Shown: positions 1-10,485 of the stretch, one piece after another
How positions within the stretch are numbered: position 1 is the stretch's first letter
Layout: every line of letters begins with the position of its first letter
Assembly: GCF_018403765.1 (NCBI RefSeq)
Contig: NZ_BOVQ01000002.1
Coordinates: 310,001 to 374,000, forward strand
Length of the DNA stretch: 64,000 nt
Origin: Lactococcus nasutitermitis
GTDB taxonomy: Bacteria > Bacillota > Bacilli > Lactobacillales > Streptococcaceae
Direction of reading: 5' to 3'
Made by a program: the position numbers and the translations under genes
Notes under the pieces: model-generated
The model's input: the letters and a program-made list of their open reading frames with translations, nothing else
Databases searched by the model: none
What the model was told of the DNA's origin: nothing

Positions 1-795
1 TGTATTTGAGTTTGAATTGGACGAAGAAGCTGAACTAGAACTAGATGCTGTAGAAGAACTTGAACTTGCAGTCTGTTTTTGTGCTGCCGCTGCTTTTTTT
101 GCTGCCGCAGCCGCTTTTGCCGCATTTTCCTCATTCAACTGAGTTGCTTCTTTTTGTTTTTGCTCTGCTTGCGCCTGCATCTCCTGTAAAAGCTGTTGAT
201 TAGAACTAATCTTATCTTTCAAAGTAGAAATACTTCCCTGCAAACTCGTCACTTGACTTTGATAACTTGCCTGATTGTTCTCAAGTTGAATTTTAGATTT
301 CTCTAAACTTGATTTCATATCTTTCAACGAGTTTTGGGTTTTTACGAGCTGCTGAGCTTGTGTAGATTCTGCTTTCATTACCAAGTTAAGATTTGTAAGT
401 CGTTGAATCATATCAGACAAACTACTTGATGAAGCAACAATATCAATCACTGATGAAGAAACACCACCACTAGACTGTATTGAGCGAAGTTGATTGGCAA
501 CTGAAACTTTCAAACTTGCATAATCTTTTTCAGATGTAACAATCTTTCCTTTTAGATTATCAATCTTCGTTTGAGTTGCTACTACTTGCTCTTGCGAATC
601 ACTTGCTTTTGTATAAAGTGCGTTAGCTTGAGAAAGCTCTGAATTTAACTGTGTTTGAAAAGCTTGAATTTGTTGATTTACCCCTGCTGTACTTGTCGTA
701 TCATCAGCTGCAACTGGAAAACTTCCCAGAAAAAGCAACGAAACGCCAGCAATGAAGCTAATTTTCTTCATCTTTTCTGAAATCATAATTTTCAT
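1..795 (-). CDS. Secreted coiled-coil protein, PcsB/Usp45-like (C-terminus outside window)
   Basis: Partial gene; the window cuts off its 3' part. The N-terminus reads MKIMISEKMKKISFIAG followed by a hydrophobic stretch and PVAADD, a Sec signal peptide with probable cleavage near VAA-DD. Next come about 190 residues of Gln/Ser/Lys-rich heptad-like sequence (coiled coil), an Ala/Lys-rich stretch, then a Ser/Thr/Asn-rich linker. This is the architecture of PcsB/Usp45 proteins, which usually end in a CHAP peptidoglycan-hydrolase domain; that domain would lie off the window. ATGs at 795, 786 and 771 are in frame and none has a good ribosome site. I chose 795 because an extended -10 box ends 8 nt upstream. 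Family placement is by architecture only. Confidence 0.7.
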   Translation of the reverse strand, partial: MKIMISEKMKKISFIAGVSLLFLGSFPVAADDTTSTAGVNQQIQAFQTQLNSELSQANALYTKASDSQEQVVATQTKIDNLKGKIVTSEKDYASLKVSVANQLRSIQSSGGVSSSVIDIVASSSSLSDMIQRLTNLNLVMKAESTQAQQLVKTQNSLKDMKSSLEKSKIQLENNQASYQSQVTSLQGSISTLKDKISSNQQLLQEMQAQAEQKQKEATQLNEENAAKAAAAAKKAAAAQKQTASSSSSTASSSSSASSSNSNSNT

Positions 796-803
796 ACTGT
801 CTT

Positions 804-812
804 ATTTTAACA
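804..812 (-). promoter_or_regulatory. Extended -10 promoter directly before the PcsB-like start
   Basis: TGT-TAAAAT on the minus strand ends 8 nt before the ATG at 795. No convincing -35 is present. Transcription should start at or next to the ATG. Confidence 0.5.
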
Positions 813-913
813 TATAAATCCTCTTTTTTTATTTCAAAATAATTACAATAATTAAGTTAGTTTTAAGTACGCGTTTTTCATTTTGAAATATTGTGTTATT
901 TTCCTGAAAAACT

Positions 914-947
914 AAAAAAATATAGCTGAATTGAGCTATATTTTTTA
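914..947. terminator. Bidirectional terminator after pheT
   Basis: Stem ATATAGCT/AGCTATAT with a 6-nt loop, flanked by A- and T-runs. It lies just past the pheT stop and before the promoter of the next leftward gene. Confidence 0.8.
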
Positions 948-951
948 TATC

Positions 952-3342
952 TTAACGAATTTCTATGGCAAGTGTTTCTACTAAGTTTTTAGTGATTTTC
1001 TTCATTGCTGTATTGATTTCTTCGTCTGTCATTGTATTCGCAGGATTTTGGAAAGTTAAGCTATACGCCATTGATTTCTTACCTGCAGGAAGATTCTTCC
1101 CTTGATATACATCAAAGAGTTCAATATTCACTAAAGTTTTCACCCGACTATTACGGATAACATCAAGAATTTCAGCGTGTGTCTTATCTTCATCAATCAG
1201 CATGGCAATATCACGTGATACAGCTGGGAATTTTGGAATATCAACAAAAACTGTTTGCTCTGGTTTCAAATCCAGCATTGCTTGCAAATCAATTCCAGCG
1301 ACATAAGTATCTGAAATATCATATTTTTTCGCCAAAGCAGGATGAACTTGTCCAACAAAGCCAATAGGACGTTCGCCAATATAAATAGCTGCCGTGCGTC
1401 CTGGATGCAATGCAGAATTGCTTGTCATTGCTTCAAAATGAATATCATAATCCGCTAAAAGTTCTTCAACAATACCTTTAGCATAATAGAAATCAACTGG
1501 AACTGCTGGATGATTGTATGATTTTGCTTCGATATTTCCTGAGATGGCAAAAGCCGCGTTTGGTACTTCTGTTGGACGTTCTGTATCACTTGGTAGAAAG
1601 ATATTTCCGATTTCATAAATAGCAATATCTGGATTTTTACGATTTTGATTGTAGTGAATGATATCCAGCAAACCAGGTATCATATTGACACGCAAAGTTT
1701 GACGGTCTTCAGTCATTGGCATCATGAGAGAAGTCGTGGCAAGATTTCCTCCAACAAATTCGACAGCTTTTTCTGTTGTTGTTAATGAATAGCCAATAAC
1801 TTCTGAAAGTCCTGCTCCTTCGAGACTTGTCCGAACTTTCCGACGCAATTTTTGCATTGCTGTCAATTCGCCCGCTGTTTCTCCTTGTGGGAGAGTGCTT
1901 GGCAAATTGTCATAGCCGTAAAGGCGCGCTACTTCTTCGACTAAGTCTGCTTCAATACTGATGTCCCAACGACGTGAAGGAATTTCAACTGTAAACAGTT
2001 CATCATCAGTCGTTACTTTAAATCCAAGTTGAACAAAGATTTTTTCAACTTCTGCTTTTGTCAATTCTGTCCCAAGGGCATGATTGACACGGCTCAATGT
2101 GATTTGTACCGAAACAGGCGCTGGCTGGTAGTCACTTGACTCGACAACTCCTGAAAGAACTGTTCCGCCAGCAAGTTCGGCAATCAGCGCAGCTGCATAG
2201 TCAAGCGCTTCCCGGACTGTGCCTTCGTTGATACCTTTTTCAAAACGTGCGGAAGCTTCTGAGCGCAAAGCAAATTTTTGTGAGGTTTTGCGGATAGAAG
2301 TGCCATTAAATAAAGCAGCTTCGAGAGCAACAGTGCTTGTTTTCGCTGTGATTTCGCTATCCAAGCCGCCCATCACACCACCAAGCGCGACAGGCTTACC
2401 ATTTGCTGTGATGACAATATCCTCTGACTCAAGTGTGCGTTCTTCACCATCAAGTGTTGTCAGTTTTTCATTTTCTGTTGCCTGACGCACGAGGATTTCA
2501 TCACTTCCAAATTGGTCAAAGTCAAAACTGTGCAAAGGTTGACCGTAGTACATCATGATGTAATTGGTGACGTCAACGACATTATTTATGGGACGAATGC
2601 CAGCATTCATAAGACGATTTTGGAGCCAAAGTGGACTTGGAGCGATAGTTACATTTTCAATCACACGGATTTTATAAGTTGGAACTTTATCGGTCTCAAC
2701 GGTAACTTTGATTTTATCAGCGGTTGCTGTGCTTATTTCTGTGAGGTGGACAGCATCAAACTTGACGGGTAAATCATATATAGCGCCAACTTCATAGGCT
2801 GTACCACGCATAGAGAGTGCATCGGCACGGTTTGGCGTGATAGAAAGTTCGATAATCTCATCGTCCATATCAAGATATGGAAAAATGCTTTCACCCTTTT
2901 TAGCAGTAGCGGGCATGACGTAAATACCATCTTCATGCTTCATCGGGTTGATGCTATCTGGCACACCGATTTCGTCAAGAGCGCACAACATTCCTTGACT
3001 TTCAAAACCGCGCATTTTGCCTTTTTTGATTTTAACATTGTCTTTGATACGCGCACCGACGAGAGCAACGATAGCTTTATTACCAGCGACAACGTTGGGT
3101 GCACCGCAGACGATTTGTAAGGCTTCTGCTTCGCCGACATCAACTTGACAAACATGCAAATGTGTTTCGGGAATATCTTCAAAACTGAGAATTTCGCCGA
3201 CAACGAGTTTTGAAAGTCCGTCAGCGGGTGAAGTTACTCCTTCTACTTCTATTCCCGAAGTGGACATTTTTTCTTCTAAATCTTGTGCTGTTGCTGTGAG
3301 CTCTGGGACAAGTTCTTTTAGCCATTTATAACTTATGTTCAT
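952..3342 (-). CDS. pheT: Phenylalanine-tRNA ligase beta subunit
   Basis: 796 aa, the normal length for bacterial PheT. With PheS it forms the alpha2-beta2 enzyme that charges tRNA-Phe in the cytoplasm. Starts MNISYKWLKELVP. Visible domains: EMAP/OB tRNA-binding region at about 40-150, B3/B4 editing domain at about 210-390, B5 domain at about 400-475, catalytic-like core, and the C-terminal FDX-ACB anticodon-binding domain from about 700. It lies 43 nt downstream of pheS and is the second gene of the T-box-controlled operon, ended by the hairpin at 914-947. Confidence 0.97.
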   Translation of the reverse strand: MNISYKWLKELVPELTATAQDLEEKMSTSGIEVEGVTSPADGLSKLVVGEILSFEDIPETHLHVCQVDVGEAEALQIVCGAPNVVAGNKAIVALVGARIKDNVKIKKGKMRGFESQGMLCALDEIGVPDSINPMKHEDGIYVMPATAKKGESIFPYLDMDDEIIELSITPNRADALSMRGTAYEVGAIYDLPVKFDAVHLTEISTATADKIKVTVETDKVPTYKIRVIENVTIAPSPLWLQNRLMNAGIRPINNVVDVTNYIMMYYGQPLHSFDFDQFGSDEILVRQATENEKLTTLDGEERTLESEDIVITANGKPVALGGVMGGLDSEITAKTSTVALEAALFNGTSIRKTSQKFALRSEASARFEKGINEGTVREALDYAAALIAELAGGTVLSGVVESSDYQPAPVSVQITLSRVNHALGTELTKAEVEKIFVQLGFKVTTDDELFTVEIPSRRWDISIEADLVEEVARLYGYDNLPSTLPQGETAGELTAMQKLRRKVRTSLEGAGLSEVIGYSLTTTEKAVEFVGGNLATTSLMMPMTEDRQTLRVNMIPGLLDIIHYNQNRKNPDIAIYEIGNIFLPSDTERPTEVPNAAFAISGNIEAKSYNHPAVPVDFYYAKGIVEELLADYDIHFEAMTSNSALHPGRTAAIYIGERPIGFVGQVHPALAKKYDISDTYVAGIDLQAMLDLKPEQTVFVDIPKFPAVSRDIAMLIDEDKTHAEILDVIRNSRVKTLVNIELFDVYQGKNLPAGKKSMAYSLTFQNPANTMTDEEINTAMKKITKNLVETLAIEIR

Positions 3343-3385
3343 TTTATTTTTCCTGTTCTAATAGTTTTACAAATCAATAGAAAAA

Positions 3386-4426
3386 TTATTTTCCAAACTG
3401 CTCTAAGAAGCGAATATCGCCTTGGTAGAAACCGCGAATATCGTTGATACCGTAGCGGAGCATGGCGATGCGTTCTTGTCCAAGTCCAAAGGCAAAGCCT
3501 GAATAGACGGTGCTGTCAAGTCCTGACATTTCTAGGACATTTGGATGCACCATACCAGCGCCTAAAATCTCAATCCAACCTGTATGCTTGCAGACGTTGC
3601 AACCTTTGCCACCACATTTGAAACAAGAAATATCAACTTCGACAGAAGGTTCTGTGAATGGGAAATAGCTTGGGCGCCAACGGAGTTTACGCTCTTGTCC
3701 AAACATTTTTTTCATGACCAAATCAAGTGTCCCTTTGAGGTCTGCCATTGTGATATTTTTATCCACGACAAGTCCTTCGATTTGGTGGAATTGATGGCTG
3801 TGTGTGGCATCATCTGTATCACGACGATACACACGACCTGGTGCAATCATTCGTAAACCGCCTTTACTGAAATCATGGCTGTCCATTGTCCGTGCCTGCA
3901 TAGGACTTGTATGTGTGCGGAGCAAAATTTCATTGGTAATGTAAAAAGTATCTTGCATATCGCGCGCTGGGTGGTCTTTCGGCAAATTCATTCGTTCAAA
4001 ATTGTAATGGTCGGTTTCGACTTCGTAGCCGTCAACAATCTCGTAGCCCATGCCGAGGAAGATTTCTTCGATTTCTTCTTGGGTTTGCGTGAGGATATGA
4101 CGTGTGCCTTGATGTTGCTTTTTGCCTGGTAAAGTGACATCAAGCGTTTCAGATTGCAGGGCTTGATTGAGCGCAACTTCTGCGAGTTCTTGTTTGCGTT
4201 GCTCAATGGCTTTGCCGAACTCGTCACGGAAAGCATTGGCAATCGCGCCAACTATTGGACGTTCTTCATTTGCTAAATCTTTCATGCCTTTAAGAATTTC
4301 TGTTAATTCTCCTTTTTTACCGAGCATGACGGTGCGCAGGTCATTGAGTGTTTTTTCGTCAGTGACTGTAAGCAATTCGCCCAGCGTGCGTTGACGTAAT
4401 TCTTCGATTTTTTCTTGTAAGCTCAT
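3386..4426 (-). CDS. pheS: Phenylalanine-tRNA ligase alpha subunit
   Basis: 346 aa class II synthetase catalytic subunit. An N-terminal coiled-coil tRNA-binding arm (about 1-90) is followed by the catalytic core. Motif 2 region [17 protein letters not shown], a Cys cluster [12 protein letters not shown], and motif 3 [19 protein letters not shown] are all present. The start ATG has AAAGGG 6 nt upstream. First gene of pheST, preceded by a Phe-specific T-box leader. Complete and ordinary. Confidence 0.97.
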   Translation of the reverse strand: MSLQEKIEELRQRTLGELLTVTDEKTLNDLRTVMLGKKGELTEILKGMKDLANEERPIVGAIANAFRDEFGKAIEQRKQELAEVALNQALQSETLDVTLPGKKQHQGTRHILTQTQEEIEEIFLGMGYEIVDGYEVETDHYNFERMNLPKDHPARDMQDTFYITNEILLRTHTSPMQARTMDSHDFSKGGLRMIAPGRVYRRDTDDATHSHQFHQIEGLVVDKNITMADLKGTLDLVMKKMFGQERKLRWRPSYFPFTEPSVEVDISCFKCGGKGCNVCKHTGWIEILGAGMVHPNVLEMSGLDSTVYSGFAFGLGQERIAMLRYGINDIRGFYQGDIRFLEQFGK

Positions 4427-4439
4427 AGTTTCCCTTTCA

Positions 4440-4632
4440 AATAGTACAAAAAACGGTCTTCTCTCCTAAAGGAGCGAAAACCGCGGTACCATCCTATTTT
4501 ATCTCTTAATTGATAATTTTATTTAATTTTTCACAAGGTGAACTTCAGCAAATACTTACGTACAGCAGCTTTCAGTCGGTGACTGCTGTTCCCTCGGACG
4601 TTTTGATTGACTTACTCTTCTTATGATGACTG
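4440..4632 (-). ncRNA. T-box riboswitch, Phe-specific, controlling pheST
   Basis: The leader has the T-box bulge GGTACCGCGG (about 4482-4493, minus strand) and, overlapping it, an intrinsic terminator at 4448-4483 with stem CGGTTTTC...GAAGACCG and a T-run. The specifier codon in Stem I is TTC (Phe), complement of 4540-4542, in the context GAAGTTCACC. Uncharged tRNA-Phe should pair with both and favour the antiterminator. The codon matches the downstream gene. Confidence 0.92.
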
Positions 4633-4637
4633 TTCTA

Positions 4638-4665
4638 ATTTTATCACTTTTGACAGATTTGTCAA
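4638..4665 (-). promoter_or_regulatory. pheST promoter embedded in a TTTTGACAG palindrome
   Basis: TTGACA (4660-4665) and TAAAAT (4638-4643), spaced 16 bp. The -35 hexamer is one arm of the palindrome TTTTGACAGATTTGTCAAA at 4648-4666. Confidence 0.65.
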
Positions 4666-4675
4666 ACATCAGAAT

Positions 4676-4784
4676 TTTTGACAGGGTGAAAATAAATTCT
4701 CTAGCTCCTACGGCAATCTTAGGAGAACAAACTAGCCAATCCGTAAGTGAGCAAGCTCACAACGGCTTCGCTATATCAAAAAAA
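4676..4784. repeat. MITE-like element (copy 1) with TTTTTGACA ends
   Basis: Begins TTTTTGACAGGG and ends ATATCAAAAAAA, abutting the purA stop. Its inner half, read on the minus strand, has AAGCCGTTGTGAG, then TTGCTCACTTACGGAT, then GGCTAGTT. This matches the element at 40922-41000 in the same order with few mismatches. The inner part can fold as GTGAGC-TT-GCTCAC. No ORF. Confidence 0.7.
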
Positions 4785-6086
<1,302 letters not shown>

Positions 6087-6161
6087 TTAAAATATTTTGC
6101 ACGCTCCAAGTGATTCTTGGCTGGCATTTTCAATATGAAAGCTCCTGTCGCACTTACTTTA

Positions 6162-6170
6162 ATTATAGCA
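6162..6170 (-). promoter_or_regulatory. purA promoter, extended -10
   Basis: TGC-TATAAT on the minus strand, about 90 nt before the purA start. The -35 region is weak. Confidence 0.55.
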
Positions 6171-6235
6171 AATCTAGGGGCAATCATTCGTGAAATTCAT
6201 GATTTTTTGTAAATTTTGCTTTAAATGTTCGGAAA

Positions 6236-6270
6236 TAAAAAAACTGATGGTAAAATTCATCAGTTTTTTA
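6236..6270. terminator. Terminator after the GT2 synthase
   Basis: AAAAAACTGATG / CATCAGTTTTTT with a 7-nt loop, just past the stop of the glycosyltransferase. A-run and T-run allow function in both directions. Confidence 0.85.
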
Positions 6271-6274
6271 ACAT

Positions 6275-7570
6275 TTATTTCCTCATTTTTGTCCGTTCAG
6301 GCGATACCCAAGTACCTGTACTTTCTCCTTTGATAAGTTCTATGACTGCTGAGGGAAAACTTGTAATCACTGTGATTGGCGCGACTATCCAGTACCACAA
6401 AAGATAAAGTGGTGAGAAGAAAATATATTTTAAACGACTCTCATGATTTTCTAATATGAGTGATGCGAGAAGTTGCAGCACACCAACCACACAGACAAAT
6501 GAATAAAAGATGAAAAAGCGGTCCAAATTAACATTCAAATAATAATAATTTTCCGTGAGTATATCAAGAATAAACTTAATCAGCATTGTAATCGTCCCAA
6601 TGATAAAGTAAAATGCCCACAGAATACTCAAAGTCTGGTCAAATAGTAAAACAACTTTTGAAAAATAGCGCAGAGGATGACGAGTGATACGTAAAAAATT
6701 TGTTATCCATGATTCTGTGCCACCTTTCGCCCAACGTTTGCGTTGTTTGTAAAGTTCATTGACACTGGTCGGGACGTTCATGTAGGCGATAATATCTGGT
6801 GTGTAAACCGCTTGCCAGCCCTGAAACTGCTGGTCCCACGCAATCGAAATATCCTCTGTTGCTCTATCTTGCCGAAACATACCCACATCATAAAGCGCAT
6901 CTTTGCGGTACATTGTATTTGCGCCAGAATAGGCATAAATTGCGCCTAAAACTGCAATTTGTGTGCGTTTGATAAGTCCTGAAATACTGGAAAATTCAAC
7001 GGTTTGCGACTTTTCAATGAGAAGTGTACGGTTTTGTACAGTCATATTGACAGTAACTGCACCTGTGTTTTGGTGCTTTTCGCCAATAAAGTAGTTCATA
7101 TATTTCCAGAGTGCATCACGTTCTGGCATGATATCTGCATCATTACTTAAGATAAACTCTCCTTTAGCAAAGGAAGCCCCGATATTAAATGCGTGTGCTT
7201 TTCCTTTATTTGCTGTGATACGCACACAGCGCAAACGAGGATATTTTACCATCAAACGTTGCAAAATAAGTGGTGTCGTATCTGTCGAACCATCATCGCA
7301 AACAAGCACTTCAAAGTTGTGGTAGTCAAGTTCTGTAAACATATAGTTAATCGTATCTTCGATGACAAGTTCTTCATTATGTGCTGGAATTAAAATGCTT
7401 ATCATCGGTTCATCTTCTTTTGCCATGCGTTTGAATTGCTTGATACGTCCAGTATAAAACCAACGATAATAAGTACCTCCTACAATCCAAGCAATAGAGG
7501 CAACCATTGGATAAAAGAAAATGCTTGCAGATATGAGTTCGAGAACTTTCTTCAAGAATAGCATTAACAA
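6275..7570 (-). CDS. Membrane GT2 polysaccharide synthase (PgaC/IcaA-like)
   Basis: 431 aa. Processive family 2 glycosyltransferase, probably an exopolysaccharide synthase that polymerises and extrudes sugar across the membrane. One N-terminal membrane segment (about 15-35) precedes the cytoplasmic catalytic domain with DDGS (92-95), DAD (144-146), TED (238-240) and QRKRW (276-280), the D,D,D,QxxRW set. At least three membrane segments follow. Overall it resembles poly-N-acetylglucosamine synthases PgaC/IcaA; cellulose- or hyaluronan-type products cannot be excluded. Overlaps its upstream partner by 7 nt, so the two are probably coupled. No deacetylase (PgaB/IcaB) or acyltransferase (IcaC) gene is nearby. 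Confidence 0.8.
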   Translation of the reverse strand: MLMLFLKKVLELISASIFFYPMVASIAWIVGGTYYRWFYTGRIKQFKRMAKEDEPMISILIPAHNEELVIEDTINYMFTELDYHNFEVLVCDDGSTDTTPLILQRLMVKYPRLRCVRITANKGKAHAFNIGASFAKGEFILSNDADIMPERDALWKYMNYFIGEKHQNTGAVTVNMTVQNRTLLIEKSQTVEFSSISGLIKRTQIAVLGAIYAYSGANTMYRKDALYDVGMFRQDRATEDISIAWDQQFQGWQAVYTPDIIAYMNVPTSVNELYKQRKRWAKGGTESWITNFLRITRHPLRYFSKVVLLFDQTLSILWAFYFIIGTITMLIKFILDILTENYYYLNVNLDRFFIFYSFVCVVGVLQLLASLILENHESRLKYIFFSPLYLLWYWIVAPITVITSFPSAVIELIKGESTGTWVSPERTKMRK

Positions 7571-8115
7571 TTTCTTTCTTTAAAGGTATTTTCTATCAGA
7601 TGATTGGGAAGATTTTGCTCTGGTGCAACAATATAATATTGTGAGCTTTCCCGAACTTCCCGTTCTCCGTAACGTTCTTCGTAGATTTTTTCAAGTATTT
7701 CTTTGCGTGCTGCAAGTCGTTTTGTATCATACATTCTCTTTTGAGAAAGTATTTTGTTTTCTCGCCAATTATTATGAATGAGAGAAATAGTGCTGAGAAT
7801 GATTAAAATAATACCACCAATGAGGAGAACTAAAAAGACTTTTTTTGTAAAGGCTCTGCCTGTCTCCAAATCCCAGTGGAAAATGCCTTTCCAGAGAGGT
7901 TTTTGTGAGAAAGAATTTATCGCAACGAGTATCGGATAAATAATAATTGCCCACAGAAAAATAACGATAATATCCTGTTGTAATCTCAGTTTTTGAAAGA
8001 ATTTTTCATAGTACTTATCTTCAACAATATCCATGTTTACTTCTTTTTTGATGGATTTTTTCCTCACTTTCCGCGTTAAATACTTACTTTTAATTTGTTT
8101 GTTTGTTTGTTTCAT
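7564..8115 (-). CDS. Two-helix membrane partner of the GT2 synthase (PgaD-like)
   Basis: Up to 183 aa with two membrane segments (about 48-70 and 92-115) and a basic/acidic C-terminal tail. Position and topology fit PgaD/IcaD, the small obligate partner of PgaC/IcaA. Sequence similarity alone is weak, so the name is inferred from context. Two starts are possible: 8115, about 15 nt after the predicted transcription start, with a weak ribosome site and an AAAC tetranucleotide tract in the first codons; or 8034 (MDIVEDKYYEKF, 156 aa). The N-terminal 27 residues of the longer form are strikingly basic. Confidence 0.6.
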   Translation of the reverse strand: MKQTNKQIKSKYLTRKVRKKSIKKEVNMDIVEDKYYEKFFQKLRLQQDIIVIFLWAIIIYPILVAINSFSQKPLWKGIFHWDLETGRAFTKKVFLVLLIGGIILIILSTISLIHNNWRENKILSQKRMYDTKRLAARKEILEKIYEERYGEREVRESSQYYIVAPEQNLPNHLIENTFKERNC

Positions 8116-8136
8116 TTTGCTATTCTTTTGAATACA

Positions 8137-8165
8137 ATTATACGCTTTTTTATTTTTTTTGTAAA
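8137..8165 (-). promoter_or_regulatory. Promoter of the PgaD/PgaC-like operon
   Basis: TTTACA (8160-8165) and TATAAT (8137-8142) on the minus strand with 17-bp spacing. Confidence 0.8.
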
Positions 8166-8259
8166 GAATTTTGTTGATTGTAAATAATGTAACATTTTTA
8201 TTTTAGAATGCTAGAAAGTCTTGTAAAACTTAGCTTAAACTCTATTTTCATCCATATTT

Positions 8260-8268
8260 TGTTATAAT
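8260..8268 (+). promoter_or_regulatory. hslO extended -10 promoter (leaderless mRNA predicted)
   Basis: TGT-TATAAT ends 6 nt before the ATG at 8275. No Shine-Dalgarno and no clear -35. Confidence 0.6.
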
Positions 8269-8274
8269 AAATAT

Positions 8275-9147
8275 ATGGATAAAATCATTAAATCAATTTC
8301 AAAAAATGGACATTTTCGTGCTTTTGCATTGGAAGCGACTGAAAGCGTGCGTGAAGCGCAAGTACGTCACGAAACCATGCCGTCATCTACTGTGGCGCTT
8401 GGACGAACTTTGATTGCTGCGCAAATCTTGGGAGCTAATGAAAAAGGCGATAGCAAAGTTACTGTCAAAATCCTCGGAGATGGCGCGATGGGCGCCATCG
8501 TTGCTGTCGCGGATAGTTTGGGCAATGTGAAAGGTTATGTGCAAAATACAGACCTCGACTATAAACGTGCTTCTACTGGTGAAGTTTTGGTCGCGCCACT
8601 GGTGGGAAATGGATTTTTTCTGGTTGTGAAAGATATGGGCTTGAAACAACCCTACACGGGACAAGTCGATTTAATTACTGGCGAGATTGGCGAGGATTTA
8701 GCTTGGTATTTTCTTGAAAGTGAACAAACACCGTCATCTGTTGGTTTAAATGTCTTGCTCGATGAAAATGCTGATAGTGTCAAAGTCGCTGGTGGCTTTA
8801 TGTTGCAAGCTTTGCCTGATGCGACGGATGAGGAAATCTCGCAAATGGAAGCAAATATTAAGACGATGCCTGCGATTTCTACTTTGCTGGAAAATGATGC
8901 GCCACTGGACGCAATGTTGGCGGCGATTTATGGGGAAATGGATTTCACGGTGCTGGCTGAATCTGATTTGCATTATCATTGTGATTGCTCAAAGGCACGT
9001 TTTCGTGAGGGCTTGCATTCGCTTGCTGCTGCGGAATTGACGGCGATGATTGAGGAAGATAATGGGGCAGAAGTCGTCTGTCAATTTTGCAACCGCCATT
9101 ATATGTTTGATGCAAATGAGTTGAATGACTTGATTTTGGATAAATAA
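8275..9147 (+). CDS. hslO: Hsp33 redox-regulated chaperone
   Basis: 290 aa, full length. A cytoplasmic holdase activated by oxidation of a zinc-bound cysteine cluster. The cluster is intact: C-x-C at 236/238 (HCDCSKARF) and C-x2-C at 269/272 (CQFC). Start [22 protein letters not shown] is typical. There is no ribosome site; the predicted transcript begins at the ATG. Followed by dusB in the same direction, as in other lactococci, but a repeat cluster and a dedicated promoter separate the two. Confidence 0.96.
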   Translation: MDKIIKSISKNGHFRAFALEATESVREAQVRHETMPSSTVALGRTLIAAQILGANEKGDSKVTVKILGDGAMGAIVAVADSLGNVKGYVQNTDLDYKRASTGEVLVAPLVGNGFFLVVKDMGLKQPYTGQVDLITGEIGEDLAWYFLESEQTPSSVGLNVLLDENADSVKVAGGFMLQALPDATDEEISQMEANIKTMPAISTLLENDAPLDAMLAAIYGEMDFTVLAESDLHYHCDCSKARFREGLHSLAAAELTAMIEEDNGAEVVCQFCNRHYMFDANELNDLILDK

Positions 9148-9293
9148 TTTTTTGACAGGATTTCGAACAGGGTGATTATAACGAAGTTGTAAGTTTGTAC
9201 CCTGTCAAAAATATTTGAGCGTGAAAATCACTTTTGACAGATTTGTCAAAAAATATTTGGGGATGAAAATCACTTTTGACAGATTTGTCAAAA
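9148..9293. repeat. Cluster of three TTTTGACA...TGTCAAAA elements after hslO
   Basis: An expanded copy at 9148-9212 (ends TTTTTTGACAGG and CCTGTCAAAAAT) starts at the base after the hslO stop. Two short copies TTTTGACAGATTTGTCAAAA follow at 9232-9251 and 9274-9293, each trailed by AAATATTT. The two short copies are a 42-bp tandem unit sharing the flank TGAAAATCAC. Confidence 0.85.
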
Positions 9294-9352
9294 AATATTT
9301 TGATGAAAAAACCAACTTACAGTGCTGTGGGCTGGTTTTCATTTGTCAAAAG

Positions 9353-9361
9353 TGATAAAAT
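9353..9361 (+). promoter_or_regulatory. dusB extended -10 promoter (leaderless mRNA predicted)
   Basis: TGA-TAAAAT ends 7 nt before the ATG at 9369; no ribosome site. Confidence 0.55.
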
Positions 9362-9368
9362 ATTCTTT

Positions 9369-10373
9369 ATGACTATGGACAAAATGTACAATGAACCGTG
9401 GAAAATCGGGGATATTGAGATTAAAAATAAAATCGTACTAGCACCAATGGCGGGTATCACTAATAAAGCTTTTTTGACAACGGCGAAGGAATTTGGCGCT
9501 GGTTTGGTTGTGACGGAAATGATTTCTGATAAAGGAATTGAATTTCGCAATAAAAAAACGCTGGCGATGATGGATTTTGAGGGCGTGCCACATCCGTTAT
9601 CTATGCAGATTTTTGGTGGAGAAATTGATACTTTAGTTGAAGCTGCAAAGTTTGTTGAAGCAAATACGGTGGCTGATATTATTGACATCAACATGGGCTG
9701 TCCTGTACCAAAAGTGACAAAAAATGAGGCTGGTTCTCGCTTGCTTCTTGACCCTGATAAGGTTTACGATGTTGTGAAAGCGGTCAGTTCTGCGATTGAC
9801 AAACCTTTGACAGTGAAAATCCGTATCGGTTGGGATAGCGACCATCTCTTTGCTGTGGAAAATGCGAAAGCGATTGAAGCCGCTGGTGGGAGCGCTGTGG
9901 CAATGCACACACGGACAAAAGCGCAAGCTTACACTGGAAATGCACAGGAACAATGGAATTGGCTGGCGAAATTGACCGACGCTGTGAATATTCCTGTGAT
10001 TGGCAACGGCGACGTGAAAAGTCCTGAAGATGCCAAACGAATGATTGAAGAAACGGGTGTCACGGCTGTGATGATTGGACGCGCAGCGCTTGGAAATCCT
10101 TGGATGCTACATCGTACAGAACATTATCTACGGACGGGCGAACTTTTGCCTGAGCCTAGTGTACCTGAAAAAATGGCAATCGCCAAGCTTCATCTGCAAC
10201 GACTTGTTGACTTAAAAGGCGATAATCTGGCATCTCGTGAATTTCGTCAACATGCCGCTTATTATCTGAAAGGTGCGTCACGTTCTGGAAAGGTTAAAGC
10301 AGCGGTCAATGAAGCAAGCTCTCAGGCTGAAATTGTTGAGATTTTGGATGCATTTGTCGCAAGTGGAAAATAA
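9369..10373 (+). CDS. dusB: tRNA-dihydrouridine synthase
   Basis: 334 aa from the ATG at 9369. An FMN enzyme that reduces uridine to dihydrouridine in tRNA. TIM-barrel sequence with IVLAPMAGITN, the substrate-site NMGCPVPKVTKNEAGS (catalytic Cys in GCP), TVKIRIGWD, and the FMN-binding VIGNGDV and VMIGRAALGNPW. An open frame extends up to 9276 but translates repeat DNA, so I reject that start. Alternative starts at 9375 and 9384 cannot be excluded. Paralogue choice (DusB) is by overall resemblance. Confidence 0.93.
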   Translation: MTMDKMYNEPWKIGDIEIKNKIVLAPMAGITNKAFLTTAKEFGAGLVVTEMISDKGIEFRNKKTLAMMDFEGVPHPLSMQIFGGEIDTLVEAAKFVEANTVADIIDINMGCPVPKVTKNEAGSRLLLDPDKVYDVVKAVSSAIDKPLTVKIRIGWDSDHLFAVENAKAIEAAGGSAVAMHTRTKAQAYTGNAQEQWNWLAKLTDAVNIPVIGNGDVKSPEDAKRMIEETGVTAVMIGRAALGNPWMLHRTEHYLRTGELLPEPSVPEKMAIAKLHLQRLVDLKGDNLASREFRQHAAYYLKGASRSGKVKAAVNEASSQAEIVEILDAFVASGK

Positions 10374-10376
10374 ATG

Positions 10377-10430
10377 AAAACACCAACAAAATTATTTTTA
10401 ATGAGAATAATTTTGCTGGTGTTTTTGTAT
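10377..10430 (+). terminator. Terminator after dusB
   Basis: Long hairpin AAACACCAACAAAATTATT / AATAATTTTGCTGGTGTTT followed by T-rich sequence, 4 nt past the dusB stop. Confidence 0.88.
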
Positions 10431-10485
10431 TTTTTATTCTATACTAGAGGTAGGAAAAAGAGTTATCTTAAAGAGGAGGTCAATA

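Noticed and set aside
8230-8250. A -35 hexamer for hslO
   Set aside because: TTAAAC is 22 bp and TTTTCA 12 bp from the -10; neither spacing is workable, so I rely on the extended -10.
9276-9368. N-terminal extension of dusB
   Set aside because: It would translate the tandem TTTTGACA repeat and the promoter; no ribosome site, and homologues start near MYNEPWKIG.
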